A program made the position numbers and the translations under genes. A stretch of 36,765 nucleotides of DNA from Spirochaetes bacterium GWB1_36_13 (GTDB taxonomy: Bacteria > Spirochaetota > GWB1-36-13), in NCBI GenBank assembly GCA_001829155.1, contig MIAO01000151.1, positions 1 to 36,765 of the forward strand, in the 5' to 3' direction. Position 1 is the first letter of the stretch. Every line of letters begins with the position of its first letter. The notes below the pieces were generated by a model, which searched no databases, was not told the DNA's origin, and was given only the letters and a program-made list of their open reading frames with translations. Below are positions 1-8,910 of the stretch, in pieces.

Positions 1-12
1 CGGCGGGAAATC

Positions 13-753
13 TTGATCCTGAAACGGTTTATCCAGAACCGGCTCGATAGAAAAGTATATGCTGTAGAGAAAATAAATCATCCCACTGCCTTTTCAGTCC
101 CTGTTTTTTCCCATCGGGCTTCTCTTTTCAGGGATTATCCTGAGCCCTGGTATTCGCTTCAGAAGAGAAAGGTAGAAAATCTCTTTCTTGCTGTGAAAAA
201 ATTTGATTCCCTTGTCTTAAAAAAGGGCGGGTTTTTTTCATTCTGGAAAATTCTGGGGCGTCCTCTTGTCTTGAAAGGGTATCAGAAGGGGATGGTGATT
301 CAAAACGGGAAACTGGCGGTAAACGATGCAGGCGGGCTTTGCCAGCTTTCCAATGCTTTTTTGTGGACTGCCCTTCATCTGGGATTTTCCATTGTTGAAA
401 GACACAGGCATTCTTTTGATTTTTTTCCCGACTCCAGGAGGAATGTTCCTTTTGGGATAGGGGCGACGATTCTTTATAATTACAAAGATTTGGTTTTTCA
501 AAATCAGGATTCGATCGATTATCTTTTTAAAGTTTATTTAAGTGATGAATTTCTTCATATCGATGTTTTCGCATCGGAAAAACCTCTTTTCAGCTATCAA
601 ATCGAAGAAAAAGACCATCGGTATTTGCTGGAAGGAGAAAAAAAATACCGGTCAAACCGGATTGTGCAGAAAAAAATCAACCAGAAAGGGGAGACGGTAG
701 AAGAAAAAACCGTTTTAGAAAATAAAGGGTTGGTTTTGTATGATATTGAATAA
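13..753 (+). CDS. VanW family protein
   Basis: ORF with VanW-like core 'GGLCQLSNAFLWTALHLGFSIVERHRHSFDFFPDSRRNVPFGIGATILYNYKDLVFQN'. Confidence 0.85.
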   Translation: MILKRFIQNRLDRKVYAVEKINHPTAFSVPVFSHRASLFRDYPEPWYSLQKRKVENLFLAVKKFDSLVLKKGGFFSFWKILGRPLVLKGYQKGMVIQNGKLAVNDAGGLCQLSNAFLWTALHLGFSIVERHRHSFDFFPDSRRNVPFGIGATILYNYKDLVFQNQDSIDYLFKVYLSDEFLHIDVFASEKPLFSYQIEEKDHRYLLEGEKKYRSNRIVQKKINQKGETVEEKTVLENKGLVLYDIE

Positions 754-858
754 AATTCCAAAAAGTAATAAAAAATAAATTTCTCTCTTCCTGGGTCTTT
801 TTTTTTCATTATATTTATATATTAAGCGATTTTAAATTGTAAAAAAGAAAGAGGAAAA

Positions 859-1080
859 ATGAAAACAAAAAATAAATCTCTTTCGGTTGTTTTAGACGAA
901 AAGAGTTTAAAAATGGTTGAATATTTTGCTGAAAATATTCATGTCAGTAAAAGCTGGGTTATTAATCAGGCTGTTCACAAATATTTCAAAGATTTTGAAG
1001 AAACTCTATCTGATCAGAGGATAGCTAGTTTGTCAAAAACAATATCTCATGAAGAAATACTAAAAGAATATGGCTTATAA
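859..1080 (+). CDS. Ribbon-helix-helix (CopG-like) antitoxin
   Basis: 73 aa, 'LSVVLDEKSLKMVEYFAENIHVSKSWVINQAVHKYF'; overlaps a RelE/ParE-like ORF by 11 nt; good RBS (agaggaaaa-ATG). Confidence 0.75.
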   Translation: MKTKNKSLSVVLDEKSLKMVEYFAENIHVSKSWVINQAVHKYFKDFEETLSDQRIASLSKTISHEEILKEYGL

Positions 1081-1234
1081 ACTGGAATGGGACATAAGAG
1101 CCTATAAAGAGTTAAAAGCAATTGAAAACAAGCAGGCAGTTCAAATTTTAAACAGCTTGAATCAAATAGTGGAAAATCCTCATCATTCCGGAAAAATGCT
1201 GAAGGGTAATAAAGATATTTATGAAGAGCTTTGA
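1070..1234 (+). pseudogene. C-terminally truncated RelE/ParE-like toxin (54 aa)
   Basis: Manual translation: MAYKLEWDIRAYKELKAIENKQAVQILNSLNQIVENPHHSGKMLKGNKDIYEEL*; ends just before the usual W-R-Y-R-x-G-D-Y segment. Confidence 0.6.
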
Positions 1235-1251
1235 AGATGAGAAATCGGTAT

Positions 1252-2736
1252 ATGAAAAAAAAGTTAGAAATCAACAAAATAATTGACAATAAATACTTTT
1301 ATCCTGTTCTGGTGACGGTTCTTTTAGTTTCTTCTTTTTTTATAAGGCTTGCTGCCTTGAACCAGACAGAGTTCGGCAATGGGTGGGATGTTTATTTTTA
1401 TCTGGAACAGCTTCAGTCTCTTGTTCATTACGGCAAGTTCCACTCTCCCGATGTTTCTTTAATCTATCCCTATTTTCTTCTTTTTTATTTTCTGACGGGC
1501 AGTTTTTTACTGGCAGTGAAAGCGGGGAGTGCGCTCCTTTCCTCTTTTTTGGTTTTAAGTAGTTTTCTTTTAGTGAAAAAACTTTCAGGAAGATCTTTGA
1601 TTGCTTTGATGATTGCTTCTTTTCTGGTTTTCTCGCCCACTCTCACTTTTTTTACAGCGCAGTTTCCGAAAAACCTGATGGGGCTTGGGTTCCTCATTTT
1701 TTTTCTTTATTTCTTTTTGAATCAGAAAAAAATAGCCGCCCTGATTTTTTTTATTCTTGCTTTTATTACCCACAGGTCAACGGCGGGACTTTCCATTGTT
1801 TTTCTGGTTCTTTATTTTCTTTCGCGTCCCGGAATTTTCAGGCGTTATTGGATGATCTTTGCCAGTGTTTCAGGGATTGGGATTGCTGTTTCTTTTACTC
1901 TGCCGGGCACAATTCATATTGATGATTTTTTAAGATTTAAAGAGTTTTTCGGAGGATTTCAATTTCCTTTTTTCTCTTTTTTTGAAGCGCTGGGAAAAGA
2001 TCAATTTTCTTTTCTCTGGACAGTGGAAATAATACTGATTTGCTTTTCTTTCTTTTTTTCTCTTTTTTTGATTTTAAAACAGAGGCGTTTTTTTCTTTTA
2101 CCCCTCATCTTTCTGCTTCTTCTTTTGATTTTCCCTTTTTTCCGGTTCAATCTGGAAGGACCTGCCTACCGTTTTTTTCTGATTTTCCTTTTGGTTTCGC
2201 CTCTTCTTTTTTTTATTTTACTTGAAAGGGTTCAAAATTTTTTTCTTGTTTTTATTTCTTTGATATTCATAATTTTCTCTTTTTTTTCCTATTCTTCGTA
2301 TCAACCCAAACTCTTTGACCCGCCCTATGAGTTTTATCATAAAGTGATTGAAAAAAGCAGGGTGTTTTTGAAAGAAAAGGATTTTGAGCTTCTGGTGGCC
2401 AAGAAAGCGCTGGCTGAAATGACGGGCTTTGAGATGGAAAGAGATGCGATGGCGTGGAAACCGGATGAAGGTTACCGGAGTGAAAGGGTTTACCGATTTG
2501 TATCCGGTGTTTCTTATCAAGAAATCTTTTATTATCTTGGGAGTGTGCCCGAAAATGAAATTTATCAGATCGCGCCTGAGCTTTTGATTTTGAGAGAAGA
2601 TTTATGGGAAAAGTGCATTCAGAAGGCAAGAATTTTAGGGGAAGAGGGATGGGAAGAAAAGTTTTTCAACAAAGACAACCCCTATAAACGAAGACCTGGC
2701 TATCTTTTAAAAAATAAAGAGGGTAAAAAGAAATGA
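1252..2736 (+). CDS. Polytopic membrane protein, possibly glycosyltransferase-like (GT-C/PMT type)
   Basis: Many hydrophobic segments, N-terminal 'NGWDVYFYLEQLQSLVHYGKF'; ATG at 1252 more likely than the TTG at 1231. Confidence 0.6.
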   Translation: MKKKLEINKIIDNKYFYPVLVTVLLVSSFFIRLAALNQTEFGNGWDVYFYLEQLQSLVHYGKFHSPDVSLIYPYFLLFYFLTGSFLLAVKAGSALLSSFLVLSSFLLVKKLSGRSLIALMIASFLVFSPTLTFFTAQFPKNLMGLGFLIFFLYFFLNQKKIAALIFFILAFITHRSTAGLSIVFLVLYFLSRPGIFRRYWMIFASVSGIGIAVSFTLPGTIHIDDFLRFKEFFGGFQFPFFSFFEALGKDQFSFLWTVEIILICFSFFFSLFLILKQRRFFLLPLIFLLLLLIFPFFRFNLEGPAYRFFLIFLLVSPLLFFILLERVQNFFLVFISLIFIIFSFFSYSSYQPKLFDPPYEFYHKVIEKSRVFLKEKDFELLVAKKALAEMTGFEMERDAMAWKPDEGYRSERVYRFVSGVSYQEIFYYLGSVPENEIYQIAPELLILREDLWEKCIQKARILGEEGWEEKFFNKDNPYKRRPGYLLKNKEGKKK

Positions 2737-3230
2737 AACTTTCGTTTATTGATTTGACTCCTGAAAATTGGGAAGTTTATAAAGTTTTTATCATGAAATC
2801 GGAAAGTACTTTTCCTGAAGAGGTTCAGGAAACTGAGGAAGATATTTATGAAACTCTTCTAAAAAAAGGAACCGCGGCAAAAATTGCGCTTGCAGACGGT
2901 GTTTATGCGGGCAACACCCTTGCCGGGAAACTGAATGAGGAAGAAATTGAGCTTTATTTATTGAAAGACAAAGGGATTAACCCTGATGCATCGATTTATC
3001 TTTATAATATTGTGGTGGATGAAGCCTATAAAAACAAAGGAATCGGTTTGAAACTCCTTTTAGAAACGGTGGAAAAAGCAAAAGCGATGGGATACCAAAA
3101 AATGATCGGGCATTTCAGAGAGAGCCAGTCTCTTGGGCTTTTTAAAAGAGCAGGGGGGCAAGAAATAGAACGGGTTGAAGATTGGTTTGATTCGGGTGAA
3201 TCTTATGTTTACTGTGAGTTGGATTTTTAA
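2733..3230 (+). CDS. GNAT family N-acetyltransferase
   Basis: 'YLYNIVVDEAYKNKGIGLKLLLETVEKAKAMGYQKMIGHFRESQSLGLFKRAGG'; ATGA overlap with the upstream gene. Confidence 0.85.
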   Translation: MKLSFIDLTPENWEVYKVFIMKSESTFPEEVQETEEDIYETLLKKGTAAKIALADGVYAGNTLAGKLNEEEIELYLLKDKGINPDASIYLYNIVVDEAYKNKGIGLKLLLETVEKAKAMGYQKMIGHFRESQSLGLFKRAGGQEIERVEDWFDSGESYVYCELDF

Positions 3231-3297
3231 AAACATTATACTGAAATGAATTTAAATTGCAAAAAAAACCTTTCTATCATTCCTATGAAGATGAGAA

Positions 3298-3320
3298 GCT
3301 ATTGAAAATAAGTATTTTAA
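3298..3320 (+). repeat. 23-bp intergenic repeat, copy 1
   Basis: gctattgaaaataagtattttaa identical at 20942-20964. Confidence 0.6.
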
Positions 3321-3329
3321 ATAAACAGA

Positions 3330-3355
3330 TAACGAAGGAAATCCTCCCTCCGTTA
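3330..3355. terminator. Stem-loop between convergent genes, likely terminator
   Basis: taacgaagg...cctccgtta 9-bp stem (one G.U) between GNAT (+) and STAS (-) genes. Confidence 0.5.
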
Positions 3356-3357
3356 TT

Positions 3358-4062
3358 TTAAGCCTCAATTTTTTGAAGAGCTTCTGTCTCGGTTGCAAAA
3401 TAAGGAATAATTTCAAAAATTTCGAACATATCAAAAGTTTCATAGAGATTTTTAGAAAGATTGGTCAGGCAGATTTTCTTATTCATAGATTTTAAGGTAT
3501 CATGAATAGAAAGGAGAATCCCAAATCCCCGGCTATACACTGTTTTCAGTTGAGCACAATTCACAACCACATTCTGTATTTTACTTTCTTCCACATGCCC
3601 CATAATACTTTTATGAACCTTGTTGACTGCTTCCATGTTGAGAAAACCAGAGAGATTGAAAACGGATGTTTGAGCGTTTATTTGTTTTAATTCAATGTCA
3701 AAACGCTGGTTAAAATGGTTGATTGCCTGCTCCTCATATTTAAAATAGGGGATAATATCAAAAATTTCAAGCAGCTCAAAAGTTTTATAAACAGAAGGAG
3801 GAAGATTGCAAAGACAAAGTTCCCCTTTTTTTTCCTTGATTTTGTCATGAATAGAAATAATAGTACCGATTCCTTTACTGCATACAAATGAAAGATTTTC
3901 ACAATTGAAAATCACAAAAAGCTTTTTATCTCCCATCTCATCAAAAAGAGTGAAAGCTTTTTGAATAAAATAGTCGATTGTATCGACTTTAAGCTGCCCT
4001 TGAAGAGAGAGGACAAGGATTTCATTATTGATCAGGTTTTTTGATATTCTGATTTCTGCCAT
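3358..4062 (-). CDS. Tandem STAS-domain (anti-sigma factor antagonist-like) protein
   Basis: Two similar halves: 'NCENLSFVCSKGIGTIISIHDKI...ELLEIFDIIPYF' and 'NCAQLKTVYSRGFGILLSIHDTL...DMFEIFEIIPYF'. Confidence 0.85.
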   Translation of the reverse strand: MAEIRISKNLINNEILVLSLQGQLKVDTIDYFIQKAFTLFDEMGDKKLFVIFNCENLSFVCSKGIGTIISIHDKIKEKKGELCLCNLPPSVYKTFELLEIFDIIPYFKYEEQAINHFNQRFDIELKQINAQTSVFNLSGFLNMEAVNKVHKSIMGHVEESKIQNVVVNCAQLKTVYSRGFGILLSIHDTLKSMNKKICLTNLSKNLYETFDMFEIFEIIPYFATETEALQKIEA

Positions 4063-4071
4063 ACCGTACCT

Positions 4072-4470
4072 CTATTGAAAATTCTTTTTTAACATGAGTT
4101 TGTTGCCTTTTTCGTTGTAACCGACTTGAGAGGAATATTTTTTCATCAGAAAAACTCCTCTGCCGTTATATGCTTTTGTATTGGTTTTTTCCTGGGTCAT
4201 TTTTTCTTTCCAGTTAAAACCCGTTCCTTCATCTTCAACCATCAAAACAAAACTTTTATTTTCATAAGAAAGATCAACCGTTATTTTCTTGGTTTCATCG
4301 TATTTATTTCCATGTTCTAAAGCATTGTAAAGGGATTCATTCAAAAGAATCGAGATAATGTAAACATCAGGAGGCATGTTATCAACAGTTCCGCCCATCT
4401 CTGCGACGACATCGGCGATGAATTTTGATACTGCTTCAATGCTTGATTTAATGACGGCTCTTTTTTTCAT
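4072..4470 (-). CDS. SpoIIAB/RsbW-like HATPase, anti-sigma regulatory factor (Ser/Thr kinase)
   Basis: 'NESLYNALEHGN' N-box, 'MVEDEGTGFNW', 'NGRGVFLMKKYSSQVGYNEKGNKLML'. Confidence 0.85.
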   Translation of the reverse strand: MKKRAVIKSSIEAVSKFIADVVAEMGGTVDNMPPDVYIISILLNESLYNALEHGNKYDETKKITVDLSYENKSFVLMVEDEGTGFNWKEKMTQEKTNTKAYNGRGVFLMKKYSSQVGYNEKGNKLMLKKNFQ

Positions 4471-4538
4471 TCAAATTAACCTGATAAAATTCATTATTCT
4501 AATAAAAAAGTTATTCAAAATTTAGTTTAAAACAAAAT

Positions 4539-5636
4539 TTAAAATAAAAATCCGATTCCTGCGCTGATTTTTTTGAGAAGCGCATCGTAAAGCTCATCGT
4601 TGGATTGATTTTTCTGAACAGCGGCCGAAAAATTCAGGTAGCAGGATTCAGAAAAATAGTATTTAAGCCTTAAGGTCAGATAAAAGGAAAGAATAGAAAG
4701 TTTTTCAGATAAAACAGGATTTCCAGAAGCGTCATAGGGATACCGTCCGTCATAATTCTCTCCTGTAAATCCTGTAGAAAAAATAATCTTCCAGTCTTTC
4801 GGGTTCCATTCGATAGAAAAAGCCCCTTCACTCACCAGCGTGTTGTAGTAATTCTTGAATATAACCTCATCCCCATCCAGAATCAGGGTTGTTTCAGAAG
4901 GACCGAAAAAAAGATCATTGCCGTCAGAAAAATAATTTTCAAGTTTCGCCTTCAATGAAAAAGTGATGAAAGAAGAAAGGTAGTAGTCCCAGGTAAAAGA
5001 ACCCCCGGCTTTGTTTCTGATTATTTTTTCCGAAGTTGACTGATAAGAAGAGTTAAAAATATATTTTTCAGTAAAAAAATCTTTCTCAAAGTTCAAATTT
5101 AAAGTGATTTTATGAGAGAGAGAAGGTGCAATTTCTGTTTTGATAGAGAAAGAGGCGTAATATTGATCGTAATCACTTTTAGAAAATAAATACCGCCCTC
5201 CATCTATTCCGAGAGCAAATACCATAAAATCAAAGTCACTTCTGTATTCGGGGTTGAAAAACACTTTCAGAAAAGTCCGGGATGAATCGTTCCACAAATT
5301 GTCATAAAATCCTCCCAATGTCAAATCCAGAGTATTTTCTTCTCCTTTAAGACGGTATTTCAGTTTTAAATTTCCGCTGAAATTGTCTTCTTCCTTTACA
5401 GAAAAGTATTTATCTAAAAAGAAATTTCCTTCCAGAAAAACAACACTGGATTCCCCCTGTACCGAAGCATGCCTGAATGACCAGAAAGAAGAAAGGATAA
5501 AACTCTCCTGATGATTTGAGTCTTCAAAAACATTTGAATCATAAGCGCTTTCTATTCCCAGATCGCTGTAGAAGGAAAATACAGCGGATTGAAAAAAAAC
5601 AAGGAAAAGAAAAATAATTTTTGCCGTTTGATTCAT
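4539..5636 (-). CDS. Putative outer-membrane beta-barrel protein
   Basis: Signal peptide, alternating aromatic beta-strand pattern throughout, C-terminal 'SAGIGFLF'. Confidence 0.6.
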   Translation of the reverse strand: MNQTAKIIFLFLVFFQSAVFSFYSDLGIESAYDSNVFEDSNHQESFILSSFWSFRHASVQGESSVVFLEGNFFLDKYFSVKEEDNFSGNLKLKYRLKGEENTLDLTLGGFYDNLWNDSSRTFLKVFFNPEYRSDFDFMVFALGIDGGRYLFSKSDYDQYYASFSIKTEIAPSLSHKITLNLNFEKDFFTEKYIFNSSYQSTSEKIIRNKAGGSFTWDYYLSSFITFSLKAKLENYFSDGNDLFFGPSETTLILDGDEVIFKNYYNTLVSEGAFSIEWNPKDWKIIFSTGFTGENYDGRYPYDASGNPVLSEKLSILSFYLTLRLKYYFSESCYLNFSAAVQKNQSNDELYDALLKKISAGIGFLF

Positions 5637-5649
5637 AGAGGATTCTCCT

Positions 5650-6312
5650 TTATTCTATTTCTTTTAACAAATCTTCAATCTGTCTTGGATTTTTCTTTTT
5701 TAAAACTGCTTTCATAAGCACTTGAGAGGCTTTTTGAGTATTTATTTTTTTATCTCTTAAACTGCTTAGAATACCGATCAGGCGTTTCAGATAGTCTTCG
5801 TCCGGATTTGCACGAAAGACCGCCAGAGCAATTTCGGTGATTTCATTTTGATGAAAGGGTATTGCAATCTGATCTTCATAGGAAAGATAGAAATAAATCA
5901 TTTTTGAAAGCTGTTCCTGAAAAGAATCAGAGGTTAGATTGAAAAGAATTTTTTCTATCTGAGCGATGGTGAATTTATTTCTGATCAGAAAAAAGACATT
6001 GTCCAGAAGAAGAATGTCTTTTATTTTATATTTCAGGCTGATTTCATCAATGAAAAGAAGATTTTTCTTTTCTTTTTTAATAAAAAGCAAAAGCTGTCCG
6101 GCAGGGACTTTTTTGATTGAAGCTTCTTTGATGATTTTCAAGAGGAGCTTTTGAGCGCCTTCGTTTTTCAATTCTTTTTCTAGAGTGTGAATTTCAGCCG
6201 CACTGTTCCCTAAAAAACTGTCATAGTCGCTTAAGTTTTCTCCTTGCGCCTCTGTATAAAAAGCGAAAAAAAGAAATAAAAGAAAAATTAAAATTTTCTT
6301 TTGAGTTTTCAA
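5650..6312 (-). CDS. Hypothetical exported helical protein
   Basis: Signal-peptide-like N-terminus 'MKTQKKILIFLLFLFFAFYTEAQG'; tight operon spacing. Confidence 0.6.
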   Translation of the reverse strand: MKTQKKILIFLLFLFFAFYTEAQGENLSDYDSFLGNSAAEIHTLEKELKNEGAQKLLLKIIKEASIKKVPAGQLLLFIKKEKKNLLFIDEISLKYKIKDILLLDNVFFLIRNKFTIAQIEKILFNLTSDSFQEQLSKMIYFYLSYEDQIAIPFHQNEITEIALAVFRANPDEDYLKRLIGILSSLRDKKINTQKASQVLMKAVLKKKNPRQIEDLLKEIE

Positions 6313-6324
6313 GTTTTTCCTGCC

Positions 6325-6906
6325 TTAGTTATTTCCATTCCCGGTCTGGGAAGAGCCTGCCCCTGTGTTGGGTTTTGCTGTTCCAGCCCTTTGTTTGTCG
6401 GTCATCCCTTTCTTTTTCATTTCTCTTGACATTTTATCTTTTTTATCACTGCTCCCATTCTCTGCAAGGGCTTTTTTCAGCTGGTTTTTCAAAGCATTTT
6501 TCACTTCATTCTGCAATGTTTTGGATGAATTTTTTTCCCCCTTTTCAGACTGGAAAACCTCTATCCCCTTTTTGACCGCCGCCAGAGTCTGATTTCTGGA
6601 TTCCTGTTTAAAATAACCGTAAGACCGCATCTGCTCGTAGTTTTTTTCGGCTTCTTCAAGAACAGCAAGAGATTCTGCCCCTTTTATTTTCTTCTGGAGA
6701 CAGGTTTCTATAATCTCTTGTATCAATTTTTTGTCATATTTCTGGTTTTTCCTGAGTCGGGCAAGATAGTGATCGAGGGAAGCATTTGCCTGAATCTCAA
6801 GTTTTTCCTGAAGCATGGTTTTGATTTCCTGCATTTCTTTTTCTTTTGCAAAAAGAAATGAAGAAATGAACATGAAAAAAAACATTAATTTGATAAAGCT
6901 TTTCAT
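6325..6906 (-). CDS. Hypothetical exported helical protein with Gly/Ser/Asn-rich tail
   Basis: Likely start MKSFIKLMFFFMFISSFLFA (6906); C-terminus 'AKPNTGAGSSQTGNGNN'. Confidence 0.6.
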   Translation of the reverse strand: MKSFIKLMFFFMFISSFLFAKEKEMQEIKTMLQEKLEIQANASLDHYLARLRKNQKYDKKLIQEIIETCLQKKIKGAESLAVLEEAEKNYEQMRSYGYFKQESRNQTLAAVKKGIEVFQSEKGEKNSSKTLQNEVKNALKNQLKKALAENGSSDKKDKMSREMKKKGMTDKQRAGTAKPNTGAGSSQTGNGNN

Positions 6907-6922
6907 AGGCTCCTCCTCTCCT

Positions 6923-7384
6923 TTACTTAAAAACAACCAGAATCGAATTTTTATTGCCGAAATAGTCTTTTGCCCCCAGACTGTTTTTATCTTCCACTAC
7001 TTCATCATCTACCACCAGAGTGTAATGATAAATCACTTTCATCTTGACCACCAGATCCAGCGCCCACTTTCCGTCTTTGTATTCCAGCTTTTGTTTTTCC
7101 CAGTTATTGAAATCGCCCATGACAAACACTTTTTGATCAGGGGAGCCTTCGTAGCTGATTGAAGCCAGAGTTTCATCCGGCAGGAGACGGGAAGAAAAAG
7201 GGTTTTGAAAGAAGAAAAAACTCCCCAGCGCCAGAAGAAAAAGAAAACTCAAAACCAGTTTAAGCTGAAAATATTTTCTTTTTTCTTTTTTTCTTCTTAT
7301 TTTTCTGACGACTTTGTCTGAAAAATTTTCAGGAACATCAATTTCTTCAGAATATAATTTTTTAAGAAAATCCTGCATTTTCAT
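6923..7384 (-). CDS. Single-TM protein with C-terminal CBM48/AMPK glycogen-binding-like domain, in anti-sigma position
   Basis: TM 'LVLSFLFLLALGSFFFF' then 'ISYEGSPDQKVFVMGDFNNWEKQKLEYKDGKWALDLVV...YHYTLVVDDEVVED'. Confidence 0.7.
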   Translation of the reverse strand: MKMQDFLKKLYSEEIDVPENFSDKVVRKIRRKKEKRKYFQLKLVLSFLFLLALGSFFFFQNPFSSRLLPDETLASISYEGSPDQKVFVMGDFNNWEKQKLEYKDGKWALDLVVKMKVIYHYTLVVDDEVVEDKNSLGAKDYFGNKNSILVVFK

Positions 7385-7393
7385 ATCCTTATC

Positions 7394-7960
7394 CTATTCA
7401 AAAAAAAGTTTCCATCTCTCGTTTTCTGAAAGACTGATTTTCAATTTTTCCCTAGCCCTTTTTAATTTTGACTTGACCGTATTTTCACTTTCTTCCATAA
7501 TTTCAGCTATTTCAGTGGTGGAAAGATTTTCAGTATAATAAAGAACCAGAATAATCTGATACTTGACAGGGAGTGTTTTAATTTCTTTCCACAGCCAGAG
7601 TTTTATTTCCTCTTCTTCCAGATTGCCTTTTTTTTCTTCTGTTTCAACAATCTCTTCAAATAAAGGAAAAAAATTCTTAATTTTTTCTTTTCTTAACAAT
7701 TTTTTTGCTTTATTGACTGTGAGGGTGTAAAGCCAGTTTAAAAAAGAATAATCGGGATTGTAACGGTCGAGTTTTTCATAGATAGTCATAAAAACCTCCT
7801 GCGCTGCATCTTCGATCATAGATCTGTCTTTAAAATAAAAAAACTTGTGGAGGATTCGAAAGACCAGTTTTTCGTATTTTTTCACCAGTATGCCGAAATC
7901 ATCAGGGCTTCCTCCGTTTAAAAGGGCAAAGATAATCTCTTTATCTTCTTTCAGGCTCAA
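7394..7960 (-). CDS. ECF-family RNA polymerase sigma factor
   Basis: 'MIEDAAQEVFMTIYEKLDRYNPDYSFLNWLYTLTVNKAKKLLRKEK' and 'LSTTEIAEIMEESENTVKSKLKRAREKL'. Confidence 0.9.
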   Translation of the reverse strand: MSLKEDKEIIFALLNGGSPDDFGILVKKYEKLVFRILHKFFYFKDRSMIEDAAQEVFMTIYEKLDRYNPDYSFLNWLYTLTVNKAKKLLRKEKIKNFFPLFEEIVETEEKKGNLEEEEIKLWLWKEIKTLPVKYQIILVLYYTENLSTTEIAEIMEESENTVKSKLKRAREKLKISLSENERWKLFFE

Positions 7961-7989
7961 AAATGAATCCTTTGTTTTAAATTTAAGAA

Positions 7990-8014
7990 AAAAGGAAGAA
8001 TAAATCTTCCTTTT
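7990..8014 (-). terminator. Rho-independent-like terminator downstream of the DUF4382 gene
   Basis: aaaaggaaga-ataaa-tcttcctttt perfect 10-bp stem. Confidence 0.6.
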
Positions 8015-8028
8015 CCCTCTTTTTCTTT

Positions 8029-8820
8029 TTACTGAGTCAGTGTTACTCCGGCAGTTCCGGTAATGTCCAGAGTCTGTCCGGCTGTGACTGTTTTGTCGGC
8101 AATGTCATAAGCCTGATAAGTATCGGCTTCTATTTTGATATCATAAACCCCCGGTTCCAGATATCCTAAAAGGAAAGTACCGTCTGACTGAGCCACTGTC
8201 GCGGTTACAGCAGTTGTCTCACCGTCTTTGAAAGCGCTGACGACAATTTTAGGAGTAGAAGCATCGGGTACTGCAATTTTTCCAGAGAGGGCGCCGGTTG
8301 TGTTTTTCTGAACAATCCGGGTTACGGGAGTCATTCGGTAAACCCCATTGGTAACTGTCAGAGAGTGGGCAACATTGAAATCTACGATCAGCTCGGTGGT
8401 GATTCCTTCAGTCAGGTCAAACGCTTTGGTCAGTTTGACAGTGTTTGAATTGAGGGTGGCATCCTGCCGGGAGTTGTCATTTAAAATAACCCAGCTGGAA
8501 TTGACGGCAAACCTGATCTGCGCATAATGACCGGGAGTGAGAGAAGCAACGCCCAGATCCTGAAGAGCGGCATTGGTGAGAGCCAGAAGATTCACAGTTC
8601 CTCCGTCTGCAGACAGATTGACCCATCCTGTGTCGCTGGATGAAGTGGAAACGGAGACTGTGTCAAAGTTGATCCAGACTTCCTTTACATTGGAAAGGTC
8701 TGAGGGAGCGTCTGTGATAGACACTTTCAGGGTAGCATCGGAAACGGGAGTGTCTTTCTTACAACTGATGAGTGATAAGACAACACTCAAAATGACCAGC
8801 AGTTTAACAATGGTTTTCAT
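8029..8820 (-). CDS. DUF4382-type lipoprotein with carboxypeptidase-regulatory-like C-terminal domain
   Basis: Lipobox 'LSLISCKK', 'ATLKVSITDAPSDLSNVKEVWINFDTVSV', C-terminal 'GTFLLGYLEPGVYDIKIEADTYQ'. Confidence 0.8.
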   Translation of the reverse strand: MKTIVKLLVILSVVLSLISCKKDTPVSDATLKVSITDAPSDLSNVKEVWINFDTVSVSTSSSDTGWVNLSADGGTVNLLALTNAALQDLGVASLTPGHYAQIRFAVNSSWVILNDNSRQDATLNSNTVKLTKAFDLTEGITTELIVDFNVAHSLTVTNGVYRMTPVTRIVQKNTTGALSGKIAVPDASTPKIVVSAFKDGETTAVTATVAQSDGTFLLGYLEPGVYDIKIEADTYQAYDIADKTVTAGQTLDITGTAGVTLTQ

Positions 8821-8910
8821 AGCAAAGCTCCTTAAATAGTTTTTTTTATATTTCTATACCCCCTTTTTAAAAATCAGGGTGCAAAAAAATTAATTTTTAG
8901 CCCCCTATTA

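Noticed and set aside
1070-1260. Alternative genetic code (TGA as Trp) explaining the truncated toxin
   Set aside because: TGG is used for Trp throughout and several genes end cleanly in TGA overlapping the next start (for example ATGA at 2733-2736).
1485-2629. Antisense ORFs (1485-1697, 1585-1773, 2218-2520, 2267-2629) opposite the membrane protein
   Set aside because: By-products of Phe/Lys-rich AT-biased codons on the sense strand; the sense ORF is long and coherent.
6365-6592. Overlapping plus-strand ORFs opposite the Gly/Ser/Asn-tailed protein
   Set aside because: Antisense shadows with no RBS or recognisable domain.
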